From: Trichlorobacter ammonificans
GTDB lineage: Bacteria; Desulfobacterota; Desulfuromonadia; Geobacterales; Pseudopelobacteraceae
DNA length: 64,000 bases
Direction of reading: 5' to 3'
Assembly: GCF_933509905.1 (NCBI RefSeq)
Contig: NZ_OW150024.1
Location: 2,344,001 to 2,408,000, forward strand
This document shows, piece by piece, positions 27,679 through 37,262 of the stretch. The translations under genes and the position numbers were made by a program. Numbering within the stretch: the first letter of the stretch is position 1; each line of letters starts with the position of its first letter. A model generated the notes under the pieces. It saw only the letters and a list, made by a program, of their open reading frames with translations. It was not told the DNA's origin and searched no databases.

Positions 27679-28519
27679 GCTGAAAAAAATCATCATGGAC
27701 ACCAAGACGCTGCCGACGCTGCCCGGTGTCATCAACAAGCTGAATGCCCTCTCCAACGACGACCGCTCATCGGTGCAGGAGATGGCCCGCATTGTCTCCA
27801 CCGACCAAGTTCTCTCCGCCCGCATTCTCCGTCTGGCCAACTCGCCCTCCTACGGCTTCTACCGCGTTTCCACCATCAGCAACGCCATGATCCTGCTGGG
27901 GGTTAATGTGGTCAAATCCCTGGCGCTCTCCTCTTCCATCTTCGAGATCATGGAAAAGAACAGCGTGGGGCTGTGGGAGCACTCCCTGGGCACGGCCACG
28001 GCGGCCAACATCATCGCCCGCAAGCTCTCCCTGCCGGAGGTGGAGGAGATCGCCACCGCCGGGCTGCTCCACGACATCGGCAAAGTAATCATCGGCCTCA
28101 AGTGCGCCGACCAGACACAGCGCATCCGCAGCCTGGTGCAGACGGACGAACTCTACGTCAGTGAAGCGGAGCGCGCGGTGCTGGATACGGACCACGCCGA
28201 GGTGGGGGGATGGCTCTCCAAGAGCTGGTACCTGCCGGACAAGCTCTGCGAGCCGATCTCCTGTCATCACAACGTTGCCGCTTCGGGCGACCACCGCATC
28301 AAGACCTCGGTGGTGCATCTGGCCGACGTGTTGGTCAAGGCGGCCGGCTTCGGCCACAGCGGGGACCAGTACATTCCCGCCATCCAGCCCCTTGCCTGGG
28401 AAACACTGCGGCTGAATGAAAAGCTGCTGGAGGAGATCGTCCTCGACTTCGAAGACAAGCTGGTGGAAGTGCGGAACTTCAGCATGGAACTGCAAGGCGC
28501 CAATGTCTCCCCGGCCTAG
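27659..28519 (+). CDS. HDOD domain signalling protein
   Basis: 286 residues. An HDOD domain covers about residues 10-210: LPTLPGVINKLNALSNDDRSSVQEMARIVSTDQVLSARILRLANSPSYGF, then ISNAMILLGVNVVKSLALSSSIFE, and LLHDIGKVIIGLKCA. It keeps the HD pair and a second His set (ISCHHN), unlike many HDOD proteins that lost catalytic residues, so phosphohydrolase activity is possible. The start is GTG 27659 inside the previous gene. A diguanylate-cyclase-like gene overlaps its end, suggesting one nucleotide-signalling unit. Confidence 0.88.
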   Translation: MDDRRSELKKIIMDTKTLPTLPGVINKLNALSNDDRSSVQEMARIVSTDQVLSARILRLANSPSYGFYRVSTISNAMILLGVNVVKSLALSSSIFEIMEKNSVGLWEHSLGTATAANIIARKLSLPEVEEIATAGLLHDIGKVIIGLKCADQTQRIRSLVQTDELYVSEAERAVLDTDHAEVGGWLSKSWYLPDKLCEPISCHHNVAASGDHRIKTSVVHLADVLVKAAGFGHSGDQYIPAIQPLAWETLRLNEKLLEEIVLDFEDKLVEVRNFSMELQGANVSPA

Positions 28520-29426
28520 GATCGCGCTCATCTCCAGTGAGGCGAGCCTGACCACCCTGCTGCAGTTGCGCCTGCAGAGCAAGGGGTACCAGGTCACCGT
28601 GGTCACCAATTCCACCGCCGCCCTGGGGACCTTCTACTCCGACCCGCCGGACCTGATCATCGTCGATTTTTCCTCCCCCTGCATCGGCTGCCGCGACATG
28701 CTCTTCATGGTGCGCAGCGACAGCTTCTTCAGCACCATCCCGATTCTGGGGATCTTCCCGGCCCACGATGAACAGGAGTCCTGGGACGACTTCCCCCTGG
28801 ACGATTTCGTTACCACGCCGCTCAACTTTTCCGAGCTGTTCAGCCGGATCACCCTGTCCCTCTCCCGCATCAAGCGAATTTTCGACAACAACCCCCTGAC
28901 CCGTCTGCCGGGCAACACCTCCATCCACCGGGCCATCGACGAGTCCATGGGATTGCCGCTGGCGGTCTGCTACGTGGATATCGACCATTTCAAGCCCTAC
29001 AACGATGTCTTCGGCTTTTCCCACGGCGACGAGGTGATCCGGATGCTGGCCCGGATCATGTCCAACGCGGTGCGGGAAACCGGCGGCGGCTTCTGCGGCC
29101 ACGTGGGAGGCGACGACTTCGTCTTCATCGTCCCCCGGGAGCGGGCCGAGCAGGTCTGCGAGATCATCATCCGCCACTTCGACCAGATCGTGCAGGCACT
29201 CTTTGACGAGCAGACCCGCGCCTCCGGCGTTTACCAGGCGTTCAACCGCAAGGGAGAACCGGAAGAGGTGCCGATCCTGGGGGTCTCCATCGCCGTGGTG
29301 CTGGCGGACTCTCCCAGCATCACCCACGCGGCGCGGGTGGCCGAGGTGGCGGCGGAACTGAAGAAAAAGGCCAAGCAGGACCCGGGCAGCAGTTTTGTCA
29401 TGGACAAGCGCACCACGCCGGCGTAA
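28503..29426 (+). CDS. Receiver-like plus degenerate GGDEF protein
   Basis: 307 residues. The N-terminal 125 residues resemble a REC fold (RIALISSEASLTTLLQLRLQSKGYQVTVV, then LIIVDFSSPC with the Asp near residue 50) but the acidic pair of strand 1 is missing. The C-terminal GGDEF domain has VDIDHFKPYNDVFGFSHGDEVI. The active loop reads GGDDF instead of GG(D/E)EF, and no RxxD inhibitory site precedes it. It may be a weak cyclase or a GTP/c-di-GMP binding effector. It starts 17 bases inside the HDOD gene. Confidence 0.85.
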   Translation: MSPRPRIALISSEASLTTLLQLRLQSKGYQVTVVTNSTAALGTFYSDPPDLIIVDFSSPCIGCRDMLFMVRSDSFFSTIPILGIFPAHDEQESWDDFPLDDFVTTPLNFSELFSRITLSLSRIKRIFDNNPLTRLPGNTSIHRAIDESMGLPLAVCYVDIDHFKPYNDVFGFSHGDEVIRMLARIMSNAVRETGGGFCGHVGGDDFVFIVPRERAEQVCEIIIRHFDQIVQALFDEQTRASGVYQAFNRKGEPEEVPILGVSIAVVLADSPSITHAARVAEVAAELKKKAKQDPGSSFVMDKRTTPA

Positions 29427-29441
29427 AAAGGCACACACGAC

Positions 29442-29517
29442 GGGGATGTAGCTCAGTTGGGAGAGCACTGCCTTCGCAAGGCAGGGGTCGAGGGTTCGAA
29501 TCCCTTCATCTCCACCA
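29442..29517 (+). tRNA. tRNA-Ala (anticodon CGC)
   Basis: A complete 76-base cloverleaf. The acceptor GGGGATG/CATCTCC contains the G3:U70 wobble that identifies alanine tRNAs. The D arm is GTAGCTCAGTTGGGAGAGC, the anticodon stem CTGCC/GGCAG has loop TTCGCAA (anticodon CGC, reads GCG), the T loop is TTCGAAT, and the CCA end is encoded. It lies 15 bases after the GGDEF gene. Confidence 0.97.
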
Positions 29518-29615
29518 CAGCTACCAGGCGGGCGTCGCATGACCGGCATGCAGACGCCTGTTTTCGCATTTACCGGCAGTTTTGTCTTAACCGCTCCAAA
29601 GAAAGGTCCGCTTCC

Positions 29616-29999
29616 ATGGCAAAAGGGTACAACGCACACCAGGAACGGCTGGCGGAGATTGCCCGTCTGGGCAAGGAACTGGCCAAACGGGCCGGGTTCC
29701 GCTGCGAATGGTGCGAGGACAAGGAAGAGCTGCGCCCCTGGGACCAGCAGCCGGACCGGGAGGTGGCAATGGAGCGCCTGGCATTGCTCTGCCGCCGCTG
29801 CCGGGAGCTGGCCGACGGCGCACCGGCCGATCCCGATGAACTGCACACCCTGCGCACGGCCCTCTGGTCCGATATCCCCGCCGTTGCCGAAGGGGTGGCC
29901 GCGGTGCTGGTCCGCTCCCGGCAACCCTGGGTCAGGGAGGCGATCGAGGAAAGCCTGCTGGACGATGCCGTCAAGGAACGGCTGCTTGCCGGACGGTAG
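29616..29999 (+). CDS. Small protein with a PhnA-like zinc-ribbon region
   Basis: About 127 residues. The N-terminal half NAHQERLAEIARLGKELAKRAGFRCEWCEDKEELRPW, followed by LLCRRCRELADG, has two CxxC pairs and resembles the proteobacterial PhnA zinc-ribbon region. The C-terminal half (LHTLRTALWSDIPAVAEGVAAVLVRS...) is helical. Despite the historic name, PhnA-type proteins are not established phosphonate enzymes. Start ATG 29616 (MAKGYN) is chosen because the frame upstream runs through the tRNA gene. Confidence 0.75.
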   Translation: MAKGYNAHQERLAEIARLGKELAKRAGFRCEWCEDKEELRPWDQQPDREVAMERLALLCRRCRELADGAPADPDELHTLRTALWSDIPAVAEGVAAVLVRSRQPWVREAIEESLLDDAVKERLLAGR

Positions 30000-30109
30000 C
30001 TGCTCCGCCGTCTGCGGACCGCCCGTGGCCGAATCAACCCTTGACAGCCGTTTTTCCCGCCATGATAATGCCCCCGCTTGTTCGTACTTCACCTGCAAAG
30101 AAGGACACC

Positions 30110-30478
30110 ATGGCACGTGTTCTGCTGATTGATGACTCGGGATTTGCACGTAACCTTACCGGCAAGATTTTGAAACAGGCCGGTCACGAAGTGGTGGAAG
30201 CCGAAGATGGATTAAAGGGCCTGAAGGTGGTGACCACCGAGTCGCCGGACTGTATCGTCGCCGACATGCTCATGCCCGAAATGGACGGCCTGAAGTTCCT
30301 GCTGGCGCTGCGCAACAACGCACTGCAGATCCCGGTGATCATCCTGACCGCCGATGTGCAGGACAAGACCCGTAGCGACTGCCTGGAGTACGGTGCCGTT
30401 GAGGTGCTCCACAAACCTCCCCGGGCGGAAACGCTCCTGGCTGCCGTCACCTCGGCTCTGGAAAGGGGTACGCCGTGA
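30110..30478 (+). CDS. Stand-alone CheY-like response regulator
   Basis: 122 residues, a single REC domain: ARVLLIDDSGFARNLTGKIL (acidic pair), CIVADMLMPEMDGL (phospho-Asp near residue 51), VIILTADVQ (Thr) and LHKPPRAE (Lys). No output domain. The next gene, a CheC-type phosphatase, overlaps its stop codon (GTGA), so the pair is probably a regulator and its own phosphatase. AAGAAGGA precedes the ATG at suitable spacing. Confidence 0.92.
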   Translation: MARVLLIDDSGFARNLTGKILKQAGHEVVEAEDGLKGLKVVTTESPDCIVADMLMPEMDGLKFLLALRNNALQIPVIILTADVQDKTRSDCLEYGAVEVLHKPPRAETLLAAVTSALERGTP

Positions 30479-31077
30479 TCGTCACCTCCCCCGAACTGAA
30501 GGATGCCCTTAAAGAGATCATCAACATCGGTGTCGGCAAGGCTGCCGGCATGCTCAACGACCTGCTCAACAATCACATCACCCTGGAAGTGCCTCACGTT
30601 GATGTGATTTCCTTCAGTGATATCGACAACAGCCTCGGGGTGATGCGCACCACACCGGTGTCGGCGGTGCGGCTGAGTTTCAGGGGGCCGATCAACGGGG
30701 TTTCCTCCCTGGTCTTTCCGCCGGACAGCGCCTCCAAGCTGGTGGATGTGCTGATCGGCGAAGAGTCGTTTTCCGACGATCTGGACGCGCTCAAGATCGG
30801 CACCCTGAGTGAGGTGGGCAACATCATCCTCAACGCGGTGATGGCCGCCTTCGGCAACCTGCTGGAAACGCGGCTCACCTACTCCATCCCGGCCTACGTG
30901 GAAGGAAGTATCGCCTCGGTGCTGCACCTGGAGATGGAGCGCTCGGCACCGGTGCTCTCCGCCACCACCCGCTTTACCGTGGAAAGCTACCGGGTCGAGG
31001 GGGAAATTATCCTGCTGTTCGAGATCGGCTCCTTCGATTACCTCAAGCACGCGGTCGACGCCGCCCTGAGCGCCTGA
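30475..31077 (+). CDS. CheC-type CheY-phosphate phosphatase
   Basis: 200 residues. Two copies of the CheC active-site pattern are visible. The first is DALKEIIN followed, exactly 22 residues after the Asn, by Pro (ITLEVP). The second is GTLSEVGN, again 22 residues before Pro (TYSIP), with Gly replacing the usual D/S at its first position. E and N, which dephosphorylate CheY-type receivers, are kept in both. The start is GTG 30475, overlapping the CheY-like gene. It probably resets that receiver. CheD is not nearby. Confidence 0.85.
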   Translation: MIVTSPELKDALKEIINIGVGKAAGMLNDLLNNHITLEVPHVDVISFSDIDNSLGVMRTTPVSAVRLSFRGPINGVSSLVFPPDSASKLVDVLIGEESFSDDLDALKIGTLSEVGNIILNAVMAAFGNLLETRLTYSIPAYVEGSIASVLHLEMERSAPVLSATTRFTVESYRVEGEIILLFEIGSFDYLKHAVDAALSA

Positions 31078-31085
31078 ACAACGCC

Positions 31086-32435
31086 ATGTCCTGCCAGCCC
31101 GCACCCGATACCTGCTTTGCCATTCTCGACAACCTCCCTCTGGGAGCGTTCGTCCTGCGTCGCGATTTTTCGGTGCTCTGCTGGAACACCCTGATGGAGG
31201 ACTGGACCGGCATCCAGCGCCTGGAGATCATCGGCCGCTCCGTTGCCGATTTTTACCCCCACCTGGCGGAGAGTCGCTACGCCGACCGGATCAGGCCGTT
31301 GTTCGACGGCGGGCCGTCGGTGGTCTTTTCCTCCCAGCTCCACCACCGCTTCATCCCCACCAGCTTTCCCAACGGCCGGGAACGGACCCAGCATACGACC
31401 GTCACGCCGCTCCACGCCGGTGACGAGATTCACGCCCTGGTCTCCATTCAGGACGTGACCGACCTGACCCGGCTTGCCAAGAACGCCCGCGAACTGCATG
31501 CACAGGCGCTACGGGAGATCGAGGAACGCAGAAAAGCCGAGGCCCAGCTCAAGCTGGCGGCCTCGGTCTTCGCCAGTACCAGCGAGGGAATTTTCGTCAC
31601 CGATGCCAACGGCCTGATTCTTTCGGTGAACCCTGCCTTTGAACAGATCACCGGCTACAGCGCCGCCGAGGCAGTGGGCAACACTCCGCGCATCCTCAAG
31701 TCGGGCAAACACGATCAGGCGTTCTACGCCCATATCTGGAACAGCATCCTGAAAGAGGGGGTCTGGCAAGGGGAAATCTGGGACCGGCGCAAAAATGGCG
31801 AGATATATCCCCAGGACATGACCATCAGCGCCATCCGGGACGAGAACGGCTTCATCCGCAAATTTGCCGCTATTTTCAGCGACATCACCGAGCGGAAAAA
31901 GATCGAGGAGCAGCTGCGCTACCTTTCCATGCGTGACGGCCTGACCGCCCTGTTCAACCGCCGCACCTTCGACGAAGAGCTTGAGAATGAATGGCGCCGG
32001 GCAGTGCGGTCGCCGGTACCGCTCTCGCTCATCATCCTCGACATCGACTACTTCAAGTTCTTCAACGACACCTACGGCCACCAGGACGGCGACCGCTGTC
32101 TCAGGGCCGTGGCCAACGTGGTGGGCACCTCGGTGCGCCGTACCGGCGACCTGACCGCCCGTTACGGCGGCGAAGAGTTCGTGGTACTGCTGCCGATGAC
32201 CGCCGCGGCCGATGCCGCCGGCATCGCTGAAAAGATCCGGAACAACGTGATGTCCCTGGATATCGAGCATGAATCATCAAAAGTAAGCTCCGTGGTCACC
32301 GTCAGCATCGGTGTCGGCACCATTGTGCCGAGCCGCGAGAAATCCCCCGCTGATCTTTTCAGGATGGCGGATTACGCCCTCTACACCGCCAAATCGGAAG
32401 GAAGAAACCGTGTCGTCAGCCGCCATGAGGACTGA
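31086..32435 (+). CDS. PAS-PAS-GGDEF diguanylate cyclase
   Basis: 449 residues, no membrane segments. The first PAS domain spans about residues 8-130 (FAILDNLPLGAFVLRRDFSVLCWN). A coiled coil follows, then a second PAS/PAC (SVFASTSEGIFVTDANGLILSVNPAFEQITGYS... ISDITERKKIEEQ). GGDEF follows: DGLTALFNRRTFDEEL, ILDIDYFKFFNDTYGHQDGDRCLR and catalytic YGGEEFVVLLP. The inhibitory site RTGD sits exactly five residues before GGEEF, so product inhibition is likely. It follows the CheY/CheC pair by eight bases, suggesting common control. Confidence 0.94.
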   Translation: MSCQPAPDTCFAILDNLPLGAFVLRRDFSVLCWNTLMEDWTGIQRLEIIGRSVADFYPHLAESRYADRIRPLFDGGPSVVFSSQLHHRFIPTSFPNGRERTQHTTVTPLHAGDEIHALVSIQDVTDLTRLAKNARELHAQALREIEERRKAEAQLKLAASVFASTSEGIFVTDANGLILSVNPAFEQITGYSAAEAVGNTPRILKSGKHDQAFYAHIWNSILKEGVWQGEIWDRRKNGEIYPQDMTISAIRDENGFIRKFAAIFSDITERKKIEEQLRYLSMRDGLTALFNRRTFDEELENEWRRAVRSPVPLSLIILDIDYFKFFNDTYGHQDGDRCLRAVANVVGTSVRRTGDLTARYGGEEFVVLLPMTAAADAAGIAEKIRNNVMSLDIEHESSKVSSVVTVSIGVGTIVPSREKSPADLFRMADYALYTAKSEGRNRVVSRHED

Positions 32436-32465
32436 GACGGTACCACTCCCCACGCTGGCCGCACC

Positions 32466-33554
32466 ATGCTGAAACCGCTCCGCTCCGGCTACACCACCGG
32501 CGCCTGCGCCGCCGCCGCCGCCAAGGGGGCGGCCCTGCTGCTGCGGGACGGCACGGTGCCTGACGCGGTCACCATCACCCTCCCCACCGGCGACAGCGCC
32601 TCCTTCACCCTGCACAGCAGCTGTCTCGCCGCCGCTACCGCCACCTGCTCGGTGATCAAGGATGCCGGCGACGACCCGGACATCACCAACCACGCCGAGG
32701 TAAGGGCCACCGTGACCGCCAGCGGCGGGGAGAGCGGGATTGTCATCGAAGGAGGCTGCGGCATCGGCCGGGTGACCAAGCCGGGGCTGGCGGTGCCGCC
32801 GGGGGAATGGGCCATCAACCCGGTGCCCCGGCACATGATCGGGCAGGCGGTGCGGGAGGCACTGCCGGTCGGCAGCTACCGGGTCGTGATCAGCATCCCC
32901 GATGGCGAGGAGCGGGCGAACAAAACCTTGAACGCCCGCCTCGGCATCATCGGCGGCCTTTCCATCCTGGGCACCACCGGCATTGTCCGCCCCCTCTCCA
33001 CCCAGGCCTGGACCGACACCATCGATGCCGCCCTGGGCGTGGCCCGCGCCTGCGGTTGCCCCACCGTGGTGCTCTGCACCGGCCGCACCAGCGAACTGGC
33101 GGCCATGCGCCATCTGCAGAGCGAAAATCCGACTTCATTTCCCGAAGAAGCGTTCATCATGATGGGTGACCATGTGGCCCACGCCCTCCGTTCCTGCGTG
33201 CGGCACGGTTTTCCGCAGCCGCTCTTGGCCTGCCAGTTCGGCAAGCTGCTCAAGATCGCCTGCGGTCACCCCAACACCCATGCCGCCGCCTCGGAAATGG
33301 ACCTCTCCCGCCTGCTGCAGTGGGCCGAAGCGGCCGCTCTTCCCGCCACCGTCACCTCCCTGATTGCAGGAGCCAACACGGCCCGTGAAATCATCACCGC
33401 CTCCGGCAACGATCCCGCCCTGCTGGAGCTGGTCTGCGGCAAGGCGGCCGAAGCGGTCGCCCTGCATGCCCCCTCCCTCGTGCCCGGCCTGCTGGTCTGC
33501 GGCTACGACGGCAGCACCATTCTCGCAAAACCGCCCGTCCCCTCTGAAAAGTAG
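32466..33554 (+). CDS. cbiD: Cobalt-precorrin-5B C1-methyltransferase
   Basis: 362 residues. It begins [22 protein letters not shown], the CbiD signature, then [44 protein letters not shown] and [11 protein letters not shown], all typical. It methylates C1 during anaerobic cobalamin (corrin) ring synthesis with SAM. No other cobalamin gene and no cobalamin riboswitch is seen here, so it is separated from the main cbi cluster. It precedes ribH by 68 bases. Confidence 0.95.
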   Translation: MLKPLRSGYTTGACAAAAAKGAALLLRDGTVPDAVTITLPTGDSASFTLHSSCLAAATATCSVIKDAGDDPDITNHAEVRATVTASGGESGIVIEGGCGIGRVTKPGLAVPPGEWAINPVPRHMIGQAVREALPVGSYRVVISIPDGEERANKTLNARLGIIGGLSILGTTGIVRPLSTQAWTDTIDAALGVARACGCPTVVLCTGRTSELAAMRHLQSENPTSFPEEAFIMMGDHVAHALRSCVRHGFPQPLLACQFGKLLKIACGHPNTHAAASEMDLSRLLQWAEAAALPATVTSLIAGANTAREIITASGNDPALLELVCGKAAEAVALHAPSLVPGLLVCGYDGSTILAKPPVPSEK

Positions 33555-33622
33555 TTCAAACCGCCTGCCCGGTGTGGTATAAGAAAGGCTTTCGAGTTCA
33601 TCCCTCAGGGAGGGTAGGTTTC

Positions 33623-34087
33623 ATGCCAACATTCATCGAAGGCAATCTGGATGCCAAGGGACTTAAATTCGGCATCGTGGTCAGCCGCTTCAACAGCTTC
33701 ATCTGCGAGCGCCTGCTGGAAGGGGCGCTGGACGCCATCATCCGTCACGGCGGCAGCGATGCCGACATCAACGTGGCACGGGTACCCGGCGCCTACGAGA
33801 TTCCGCTGACCGCCCAGAAGATGGCGGAAAGCCGCAAGTACGACGCCGTGATCTGCCTGGGCGCCGTCATCCGCGGCTCAACCCCCCATTTCGACTACGT
33901 GGCCGCCGAGGTTTCCAAGGGAGTTGCCTCCGTCTCGCTGGCAACCGGGCTGCCCATCGCCTTCGGCGTCCTCACCACCGACACCATCGAGCAGGCGGTG
34001 GAGCGGGCCGGCACCAAGGCCGGCAACAAGGGTTTCGAGGCAGCGGTCACCGCCATCGAAACCGCCAACCTCTTCAAGGCGCTCTGA
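33623..34087 (+). CDS. ribH: 6,7-dimethyl-8-ribityllumazine synthase
   Basis: 154 residues. It shows [62 protein letters not shown] and [23 protein letters not shown], the full set of lumazine synthase motifs including the phosphate-binding and catalytic His (PHFDYV). It forms the riboflavin precursor from ribityl-uracil and dihydroxybutanone phosphate. AGGGAGGG precedes ATG 33623. The other riboflavin genes usually found upstream are missing here. No FMN riboswitch is seen. nusB follows after one base. Confidence 0.96.
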   Translation: MPTFIEGNLDAKGLKFGIVVSRFNSFICERLLEGALDAIIRHGGSDADINVARVPGAYEIPLTAQKMAESRKYDAVICLGAVIRGSTPHFDYVAAEVSKGVASVSLATGLPIAFGVLTTDTIEQAVERAGTKAGNKGFEAAVTAIETANLFKAL

Positions 34088-34088
34088 T

Positions 34089-34517
34089 ATGGGACAACGC
34101 CGCGCGGGCCGTGAACTGGCCCTGCAGATACTGTACGCCCGTGACGCGGGAAAGCAGGAGTTGCGGGAGACCCTCCGGGGATTCCGGGAGGGGGTGGAGG
34201 CTGACCAGCGGACCCGCGAGTTCGCCGAAGCGCTGGTCCAGGGAGTGGAGGAGCACCGCGACGCCATCGATGCCGCCATCACGGCCCGTTCCAAGAACTG
34301 GTCCCTTTCCCGCATGCCCCGGGTTGACCTGAACGTGATGCGGCTGGCCGCCTTTGAGCTGCTGTTCCGCTCCGACATTCCCAAGAAGGTCAGCATCAAC
34401 GAGGCGATCGAAATCGCCAAAAAATATGGAGACAAGGAATCTCCCGCCTTTGTGAACGGCATCCTGGACGAGCTTGACGCCTGCCCGAAGGACGAAGAGC
34501 GGAGCACACCTGAATGA
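34089..34517 (+). CDS. nusB: Transcription antitermination factor NusB
   Basis: 142 residues. [19 protein letters not shown] is the Arg-rich N-terminus that binds box[34 protein letters not shown] and [30 protein letters not shown] are the core signature. NusB with NusE binds boxA in rRNA operons for antitermination. The ribH-nusB order is common in bacteria. The next gene hom begins in its last four bases (ATGA). Confidence 0.96.
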   Translation: MGQRRAGRELALQILYARDAGKQELRETLRGFREGVEADQRTREFAEALVQGVEEHRDAIDAAITARSKNWSLSRMPRVDLNVMRLAAFELLFRSDIPKKVSINEAIEIAKKYGDKESPAFVNGILDELDACPKDEERSTPE

Positions 34518-35833
34518 ACGACATCAAGGCAGGGCTGATCGGTTTCGGCAACATCGGCGCCGGGGTGGTGAAACTGCTCCGGGACAACAGCACCGTTATC
34601 CGCGACAAGGTGGGCACCGGCATCACGCTCAGCCGCATCGCCGACCTGGATATCACCAGCGACCGGGGAGTGGCGGTTGATCCGGCCATCCTCACCACCC
34701 GTGCGGACGACATCTTCAACGACCCGGAGATCGACATCGTCATCGAGCTGATCGGCGGCTACGAGCCGGCCCGCACCTTTGTGCTGAAGGCCATTGCCGC
34801 GGGCAAGCATGTGGTCACCGCCAACAAGGCACTCCTGGCCCTGCACGGCGCCGAGATTTACGCCGCTGCCGCGGCAAAGGGGGTGGAGGTGCAGTACGAG
34901 GCCGCCGTGGGGGGCGGCATTCCGGTGCTCTCCGCCATCAAGGGAAACCTGGCCGCCAACCGCTTCGGCTCGGTCTTCGGCATCATGAACGGCACCTGCA
35001 ACTACATCCTGACCCGCATGACCCAGGAGGGTGCCGATTTCGGCGACGTCCTGAAAAGCGCCCAAGAGTTGGGCTACGCCGAGCCGGACCCCACCTTCGA
35101 CATCGAAGGGACCGACACCACCCACAAGCTGGCGGTGCTGGCCTCCCTCTGCTTCGGCACCAGTATCGACTTCAATGCCATCTACACCGAGGGGATCACC
35201 GGTATTTCCGGCATCGACATCCGCTTTGCCGAACAGTTCGGCTACCGGATCAAACTGCTGGCCATCGGCAAGCGGACCGACGACGGCCAGCTTGAGGTAC
35301 GGGTGCATCCCACCATGATCCCGCTGCACAACCCCCTGGCCGACGTGGGAGGGGCCTTCAACGCCATCCGGCTCACCGGCGATTTCGTGGGGCCGGTGAT
35401 GTTCTACGGCCGCGGCGCCGGTCAGAACCCCACCGCCAGCGCCATCGTGGGGGACCTGATCGAGATCTCCCGCAGCATCGTGGCCGGCGGCGGCAGCCGC
35501 CGGGCCGCTCCCCTGGGATTCCTGGACAGTGCCATCACCACCCTGCCCCTCAAGCCGATGGCGGATATCGTCACCAAGTTCATGCTGCGCTTCGCCGCCC
35601 TGGACCGTCCCGGCGTTTTGGCCGGTATTGCCGGTAAGCTGGGGGAGAAGGGGATCAGCATCGAATCCATGGTGCAGACCGCCCGGGACAACGGTGGCGA
35701 GGCGGTGCCGATCGTGATCATGACCCACGAGGCACGGGAAGGGTCGATCCGGGCCGCCCTGGACGAGATCGACGCCTTTGAGTATATCTGCGAAAAAAGC
35801 CGGTTTATCCGCATAGAAGACAACCTGGAGTGA
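34514..35833 (+). CDS. hom: Homoserine dehydrogenase with ACT domain
   Basis: 439 residues. NAD(P)-binding [50 protein letters not shown] and [18 protein letters not shown] are family signatures. The catalytic region includes [19 protein letters not shown]-terminal ACT domain ([24 protein letters not shown]) suggests feedback control by threonine. It makes homoserine for threonine and methionine. It is coupled to nusB upstream. trpB2 follows after five bases. Confidence 0.96.
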   Translation: MNDIKAGLIGFGNIGAGVVKLLRDNSTVIRDKVGTGITLSRIADLDITSDRGVAVDPAILTTRADDIFNDPEIDIVIELIGGYEPARTFVLKAIAAGKHVVTANKALLALHGAEIYAAAAAKGVEVQYEAAVGGGIPVLSAIKGNLAANRFGSVFGIMNGTCNYILTRMTQEGADFGDVLKSAQELGYAEPDPTFDIEGTDTTHKLAVLASLCFGTSIDFNAIYTEGITGISGIDIRFAEQFGYRIKLLAIGKRTDDGQLEVRVHPTMIPLHNPLADVGGAFNAIRLTGDFVGPVMFYGRGAGQNPTASAIVGDLIEISRSIVAGGGSRRAAPLGFLDSAITTLPLKPMADIVTKFMLRFAALDRPGVLAGIAGKLGEKGISIESMVQTARDNGGEAVPIVIMTHEAREGSIRAALDEIDAFEYICEKSRFIRIEDNLE

Positions 35834-35838
35834 CCTGC

Positions 35839-37194
35839 ATGCAAACCAAGATTCTGCTGCCTGAAGACAAGATCCCCACCCGGTGGTACAACATCATCCC
35901 GGACCTGCCCGGTCCGCTGCAACCGGTGATCTCCCCCCGCACCGGTCAGCCGGTGACCCCGGAGGAGATGCTGGCCATCTTCCCGCCGTCGATCCTGGAG
36001 CAGGAGATGTCCAACCAGCGCTGGATCGACATCCCCGAACCGGTACGGGAGATCTACAAGCTCTGGCGCCCCGCCCCCCTGTTCCGCGCCCACCGGCTGG
36101 AGCAGGCCCTGGGAACACCGGCGAAAATCTACTACAAGTACGAAGGGGTTTCCCCTGCCGGCTCCCACAAGCCGAACAGCGCCATTCCGCAGGCCTACTA
36201 CAATAAAGTGCACGGCATCAAGCGCCTGGCAACCGAGACCGGTGCCGGCCAGTGGGGCAGCTCCCTGGCTTTAGCCTGCAGCATGTTCGGCCTGGAATGC
36301 ACCATCTACATGGTCAAGGTTTCCTACTTCCAGAAGCCGTACCGCAAATCCCTGATGCAGCTCTGGGGCGCCACGGTGCATCCGTCCCCCTCCCCTCATA
36401 CCGAGGCCGGCCGGGCCCTCCTGGCCCAGGACCCGGAAAACAGCGGCTCTTTGGGAATCGCCATTTCGGAAGCGGTGGAGGATGCCGCCACCCACGGCGA
36501 CACCAACTACGCCCTGGGCAGCGTGCTGAACCATGTCTGCCTGCACCAGACGGTCATCGGCCTGGAAGCCAAGGAGCAGTTGCAACTGGTGGGGGACTAC
36601 CCGGACGTGGTGATCGCCTGCTGCGGCGGCGGCTCCAACTTCGCCGGCATCGCCTTCCCCTTCCTGGCGGACCGGGCCGCGGGGAAGAACGTCCGCTGCC
36701 TGGCGGTGGAACCGGCCTCCTGCCCCACCCTGACCAAGGGGGTCTATGCCTTCGACTACGGTGACACCGCCAAGATGGCCCCCATTGCCAAGATGTACAC
36801 CCTGGGACACGATTTCATGCCACCGGGCATCCATGCCGGCGGCCTGCGCTACCACGGCGAGTCACCGCTGGTGTCGCAACTGTACGAGGCCGGCCAGATC
36901 GAGGCCCGTTCCCTGATGCAGACCGCCTGTTTCGAGGGGGCACTGTTGTTCGCCAAACAGGAGGGGATCGTGCCGGCGCCGGAATCGTCCCACGCCGTGC
37001 GGGCCGCCATCGACGAGGCGCTGCTGGCCAAGGAGGAGGGTAAGGAGAAGACCATTCTCTTCAGCCTCTCCGGCCATGGGTTCATGGATATGGCAGCCTA
37101 CGACAGTTATCTCTCCGGCGCCCTGGAGGATTACGAATATCCGGCGGAGCTGGTGCAGGAATCACTGAAAAGCCTGCCCAAGGTGGTGATGTAG
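35839..37194 (+). CDS. trpB2: TrpB2-type tryptophan synthase beta-like PLP enzyme
   Basis: 451 residues. The long N-terminal part ([25 protein letters not shown]) and the PLP lysine in [11 protein letters not shown] identify the TrpB2 group. The phosphate loop is CGGGSNFAG, and [11 protein letters not shown] replaces the GAGQHG of TrpB1. TrpB2 proteins condense indole with serine but generally do not bind TrpA the classical way. They are thought to salvage indole. A classical trpB lies 700 bases downstream. It follows hom by five bases, which puts it under amino-acid operon control. ATG 35839 is preceded by CTGGAG. Confidence 0.93.
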   Translation: MQTKILLPEDKIPTRWYNIIPDLPGPLQPVISPRTGQPVTPEEMLAIFPPSILEQEMSNQRWIDIPEPVREIYKLWRPAPLFRAHRLEQALGTPAKIYYKYEGVSPAGSHKPNSAIPQAYYNKVHGIKRLATETGAGQWGSSLALACSMFGLECTIYMVKVSYFQKPYRKSLMQLWGATVHPSPSPHTEAGRALLAQDPENSGSLGIAISEAVEDAATHGDTNYALGSVLNHVCLHQTVIGLEAKEQLQLVGDYPDVVIACCGGGSNFAGIAFPFLADRAAGKNVRCLAVEPASCPTLTKGVYAFDYGDTAKMAPIAKMYTLGHDFMPPGIHAGGLRYHGESPLVSQLYEAGQIEARSLMQTACFEGALLFAKQEGIVPAPESSHAVRAAIDEALLAKEEGKEKTILFSLSGHGFMDMAAYDSYLSGALEDYEYPAELVQESLKSLPKVVM

Positions 37195-37251
37195 GGGCGC
37201 TGCGTGCCGCGCCCTTTGCGTATACGAAAAGGGCGGAGCAAGCGCCGCCCC
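37194..37251. repeat. REP-like palindrome overlapping the trpB2 stop
   Basis: The arms GGGGCGctgcgtgCCGCGCC...CGTATACG and its near reverse complement form a 58-base imperfect palindrome filling the trpB2-trpF gap. The centre is CGTATACG. It could be a dispersed repeat and may act as an attenuating hairpin. Confidence 0.6.
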
Positions 37252-37262
37252 TGCGGTGGCCC

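Noticed and set aside
28503-29426. Active diguanylate cyclase call for the GGDDF protein
   Set aside because: The catalytic Glu is replaced by Asp and no inhibitory site is present, so I list it as degenerate rather than a confirmed cyclase.
33555-33622. FMN riboswitch before ribH
   Set aside because: The 68-base gap is too short and lacks the conserved AGGGTG-type helices.
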